Shown: piece by piece, positions 62,179 to 64,000 of the stretch | How positions within the stretch are numbered: position 1 is the stretch's first letter | How the letters are laid out: every line of letters starts with the position of its first letter | Source: Paenibacillus xylanilyticus | GTDB taxonomy: Bacteria > Bacillota > Bacilli > Paenibacillales > Paenibacillaceae | Direction of reading: 5' to 3' | Assembly: GCF_013359935.1 (NCBI RefSeq) | Contig: NZ_JABMCB010000190.1 | Span: forward strand, 496,001-560,000 | DNA: 64,000 nucleotides | Notes under the pieces: generated by a model | Told to the model about the DNA's origin: nothing | The model's input: only the letters and a program-made list of their open reading frames with translations | The model's database searches: none | Made by a program: the position numbers and the translations under genes

Positions 62179-63459
62179 TCAAGATACGGTGGTCTCCTCT
62201 CCATTGCTGAAGCGGATAACCCATACCGGGATCAGCTTCAGCCCACCCTCAATGGTGGATGGGCGATACGCCGGGTACACATCTACTACCTGGCGGCTCT
62301 CACCAGCTACCTTCTGGATCAGTGCCTTCAGCTTGTCTCCACCAGGCAGCTTCACGGACTTCTTCGTCTCGGCGCCTTCATTCAGGTATTCCAGCGAGCG
62401 TTCATAGCTGGACACTGTTTCTTGCTGCATCTCCATACTGATCGTGCCGAAGCGGAACTGCACCGAATCCATGATCGGGAAGCTGCCGTAATATTGCTGG
62501 AACTGAAGCTGCGTCTTGTTGTCCGCAGTGTCCAGCATCATGCGCGAACGGCCCTTCCAGCCGCCATGCTGATTTACAAAATCCACGGCAGACAATGCGT
62601 CCTTCGCCGCATCAATCTGTCCTGCAGGCGGAGCCGCCGGATCAGTATAGCTGATCCAGCGCTGATCCTGCTTCACTTGCAGACTTCGTTTACTGTCCGT
62701 ATAAATCTCCGATCCATCCTTTTCCCGAATATTCCGGGTCATGCTGGGATCGAAGAACAGGCTGCGCTGCATCTGCTCCACGGTGAACTGTCCTGTCGGC
62801 ACATCTGCCTCAACCGCATCCAGCGCTTCCGCCGGAATGTAATATCCACCGTCCATCAACGTATATGGCGTCCAGTTCGTACCGAAGTCGACATGCTGCT
62901 GTACGTCCTGTACCGTCAGGTCGGCCTGAGTTGCTTCGTAGACTACATCACCTTTGGCGCTGAAGAACAGCGCATGGGCTTTCGTTTCATTTTTAGCCGT
63001 ATAGATCGAGATCCGATTAATCGTTTCCCCTTGGAACAGGGAGTCCGTACCAAGCCGCATCACGCGCTGCAACAGGGCAACCGGAATGCCTTCCTTGAAC
63101 GACAGCTCAATGCCGGGGTTGTCCTTGCGGATTTGATCCCAGTTTACAGACTGTACGGTACGCCGCTGAAAATCATCGAACGTCCGACCTTGCAGACGTG
63201 AATAGATCAGCTGATAGAAGGTATTCCCTGGGTAAAACACGGTATGTTTGTCCTCTCCGAGATGAATCATCATCTGATCGGGGAAGATCAGCTCTTCAAT
63301 ATCGCGTTCCTGACCCATGTTCTCGGTCTTCACATAGTTCGTCTCTGACGTCACAATTGAATCCCCGCCACCAGGCAAACGATAGATCAGGAAGTAACTC
63401 TGCACCAGACTGGCAGCAACGAGAGAAGCGAGCACCAGGGATTTAATCCGTTCCTTCAA
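62179..63459 (-). CDS. yycH: two-component system activity regulator YycH
   Basis: The 426-residue protein has one N-terminal membrane helix (about 8-28; LVLASLVAASLVQSYFLIY) and a large extracellular part with the YycH pattern (FPDQMMIHLGEDKHTVFY, TFYQLIYSRLQG and a C-terminal IPVWVIRFSNGEE). It works with YycI to restrain WalK. I start it at TTG 63459 because AAGGAGGTGAGC precedes it; a GTG seven codons earlier would bury that site. It overlaps walK by 17 bp. Confidence 0.9.
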   Translation of the reverse strand: MKERIKSLVLASLVAASLVQSYFLIYRLPGGGDSIVTSETNYVKTENMGQERDIEELIFPDQMMIHLGEDKHTVFYPGNTFYQLIYSRLQGRTFDDFQRRTVQSVNWDQIRKDNPGIELSFKEGIPVALLQRVMRLGTDSLFQGETINRISIYTAKNETKAHALFFSAKGDVVYEATQADLTVQDVQQHVDFGTNWTPYTLMDGGYYIPAEALDAVEADVPTGQFTVEQMQRSLFFDPSMTRNIREKDGSEIYTDSKRSLQVKQDQRWISYTDPAAPPAGQIDAAKDALSAVDFVNQHGGWKGRSRMMLDTADNKTQLQFQQYYGSFPIMDSVQFRFGTISMEMQQETVSSYERSLEYLNEGAETKKSVKLPGGDKLKALIQKVAGESRQVVDVYPAYRPSTIEGGLKLIPVWVIRFSNGEETTVS

Positions 63460-64000
63460 GGTGCTCACCTCCTTCTTCACGCATTGGCAGTGTGAATGTT
63501 ACGGTTGTACCCACATCCACCTCAGACTCCAGAGAAATGGTCCCATCATGAGCCCTGACAATTTCCCGGGCAATGGATAGCCCTAATCCTGTACCACCCA
63601 TACTGCGGGAGCGAGCCTTGTCCACCCGATAAAACCGTTCAAAAATACGATCCAAATCCCGCTGCGGGATTCCCATTCCCGTATCCGATACCGAGATGGC
63701 AAGTGTATGTGCATCGCTGCGTCTGGCAGCAATCGTAATCGTTCCGCCCTCCAGCGTATACTTCAGCGCATTGGACACGACATTATCCAGAACCTGATCA
63801 ATCTGGTCCCGATCGAGCGGCACTTCAGGAATGCCATTCTCCACCGATAACACGGGTTGAATATCCTTCTGATGCATCTGGAACGAGAATCGGTCTGTTA
63901 CCTCCTCCAGCATGTCCATAATGTCTGTTGGCTGTTTGCGCAGCAGGGCTTCCTTGGAGTCCAGCCGGGACAGATGCAGCAGATCGGTAACCAGCCGTAT
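63443..64000 (-). CDS. walK: sensor histidine kinase WalK (3' part)
   Basis: The frame runs to the right edge, so 185 C-terminal residues are present. They begin in the second helix of the HisKA domain (VTDLLHLSRLDS) and contain a full HATPase_c domain: VVSNALKYT (N box), ISVSDTGMGIP (G1), IFERFYRVDKARSRSMGGTG (F to G2) and LGLSIAREIV. The neighbours yycH-yycI-walJ identify it as WalK, the essential kinase that phosphorylates WalR and controls cell-wall hydrolases. Confidence 0.93.
   Translation of the reverse strand: MRLVTDLLHLSRLDSKEALLRKQPTDIMDMLEEVTDRFSFQMHQKDIQPVLSVENGIPEVPLDRDQIDQVLDNVVSNALKYTLEGGTITIAARRSDAHTLAISVSDTGMGIPQRDLDRIFERFYRVDKARSRSMGGTGLGLSIAREIVRAHDGTISLESEVDVGTTVTFTLPMREEGGEHLEGTD

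Noticed and set aside
62155..63201. A 348-codon plus-strand frame opposite yycH
   Set aside because: yycH is well supported by its neighbours and motifs; the antisense frame has no domain or ribosome binding site.

Overview
The window looks like a chromosomal segment of a Paenibacillus-type Firmicute. The right end carries the oriC-proximal wal operon (walK end, yycH, yycI, walJ), followed by an htrA-type protease and rlmH. Starts often use TTG or GTG behind strong AGGAGG-type ribosome binding sites. There are S-layer-homology anchors, and the regulation is low-GC Gram-positive in style (AraR, MerR, Zur and CcpA-like sites). No tRNA, rRNA, CRISPR array or intact insertion sequence was seen. 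All functional names come from reading motifs and context; no database search was run.

Layout. 1-9.9 kb: housekeeping and regulatory genes (RibD-fold end, SGNH esterase, DUF4180, Nudix, an orphan GlnK-like kinase, a lone flgB, a MarR/SDR pair, a TPR-SUKH protein, an AraC-GyrI regulator, two coupled glycosyltransferases). 10-15 kb: a large TerD-like protein, an unexplained structured intergenic region, and mqo. 15.6-20.7 kb: a five-gene nickel/peptide-type ABC importer whose promoter carries a perfect Zur-type palindrome between -35 and -10, pointing to metal or metallophore uptake under zinc control. 20.9-24.2 kb: a WXG100-headed polymorphic toxin with a CdiA-type nuclease end and a string of immunity-like genes. 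24.5-27.3 kb: a membrane diguanylate cyclase and an AAC(3)-family acetyltransferase. 27.4-33 kb: arabinose catabolism (kinase-araD-araA) with divergent araR; both promoters carry AraR operators. 33-38.4 kb: an LRR protein, a MetE-like methyltransferase, a MerR/SDR operon with a textbook 19-bp-spacer promoter, and a SUKH protein. 38.6-48.1 kb: a class B sortase with a roughly 2000-residue cell-wall adhesin, and an SLH-anchored 5'-nucleotidase.

The most striking region is 48.28-55.81 kb. The last codons of rlmH (reading GEPYHK/NEPYHK-stop) occur three times in the same orientation: at the true end of rlmH (55794), at 54220 and at 48282. The two extra copies sit in perfect 9-bp inverted repeats. 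The 3' end of rlmH (orfX) is the integration target of staphylococcal cassette chromosome (SCC) elements. Between the copies lie a decayed large serine recombinase resembling Ccr proteins, an Abi-type HEPN protein, a divergent second UMP-kinase-like gene, an XRE regulator with an SDR, a YndJ-like membrane protein, a HEAT-like protein and scraps of a DEAD-box helicase and an aldehyde dehydrogenase. I read this as two tandem, recombinase-dead SCC-like cassettes in a non-staphylococcal host, the rlmH-proximal one carrying only the Abi gene.

Right of rlmH the chromosome is conserved: a 55-residue CxxH/CxxC protein, a lipoprotein, the HtrA-type protease, a small helical protein, then walJ, yycI, yycH and the 3' part of walK, which runs off the window.
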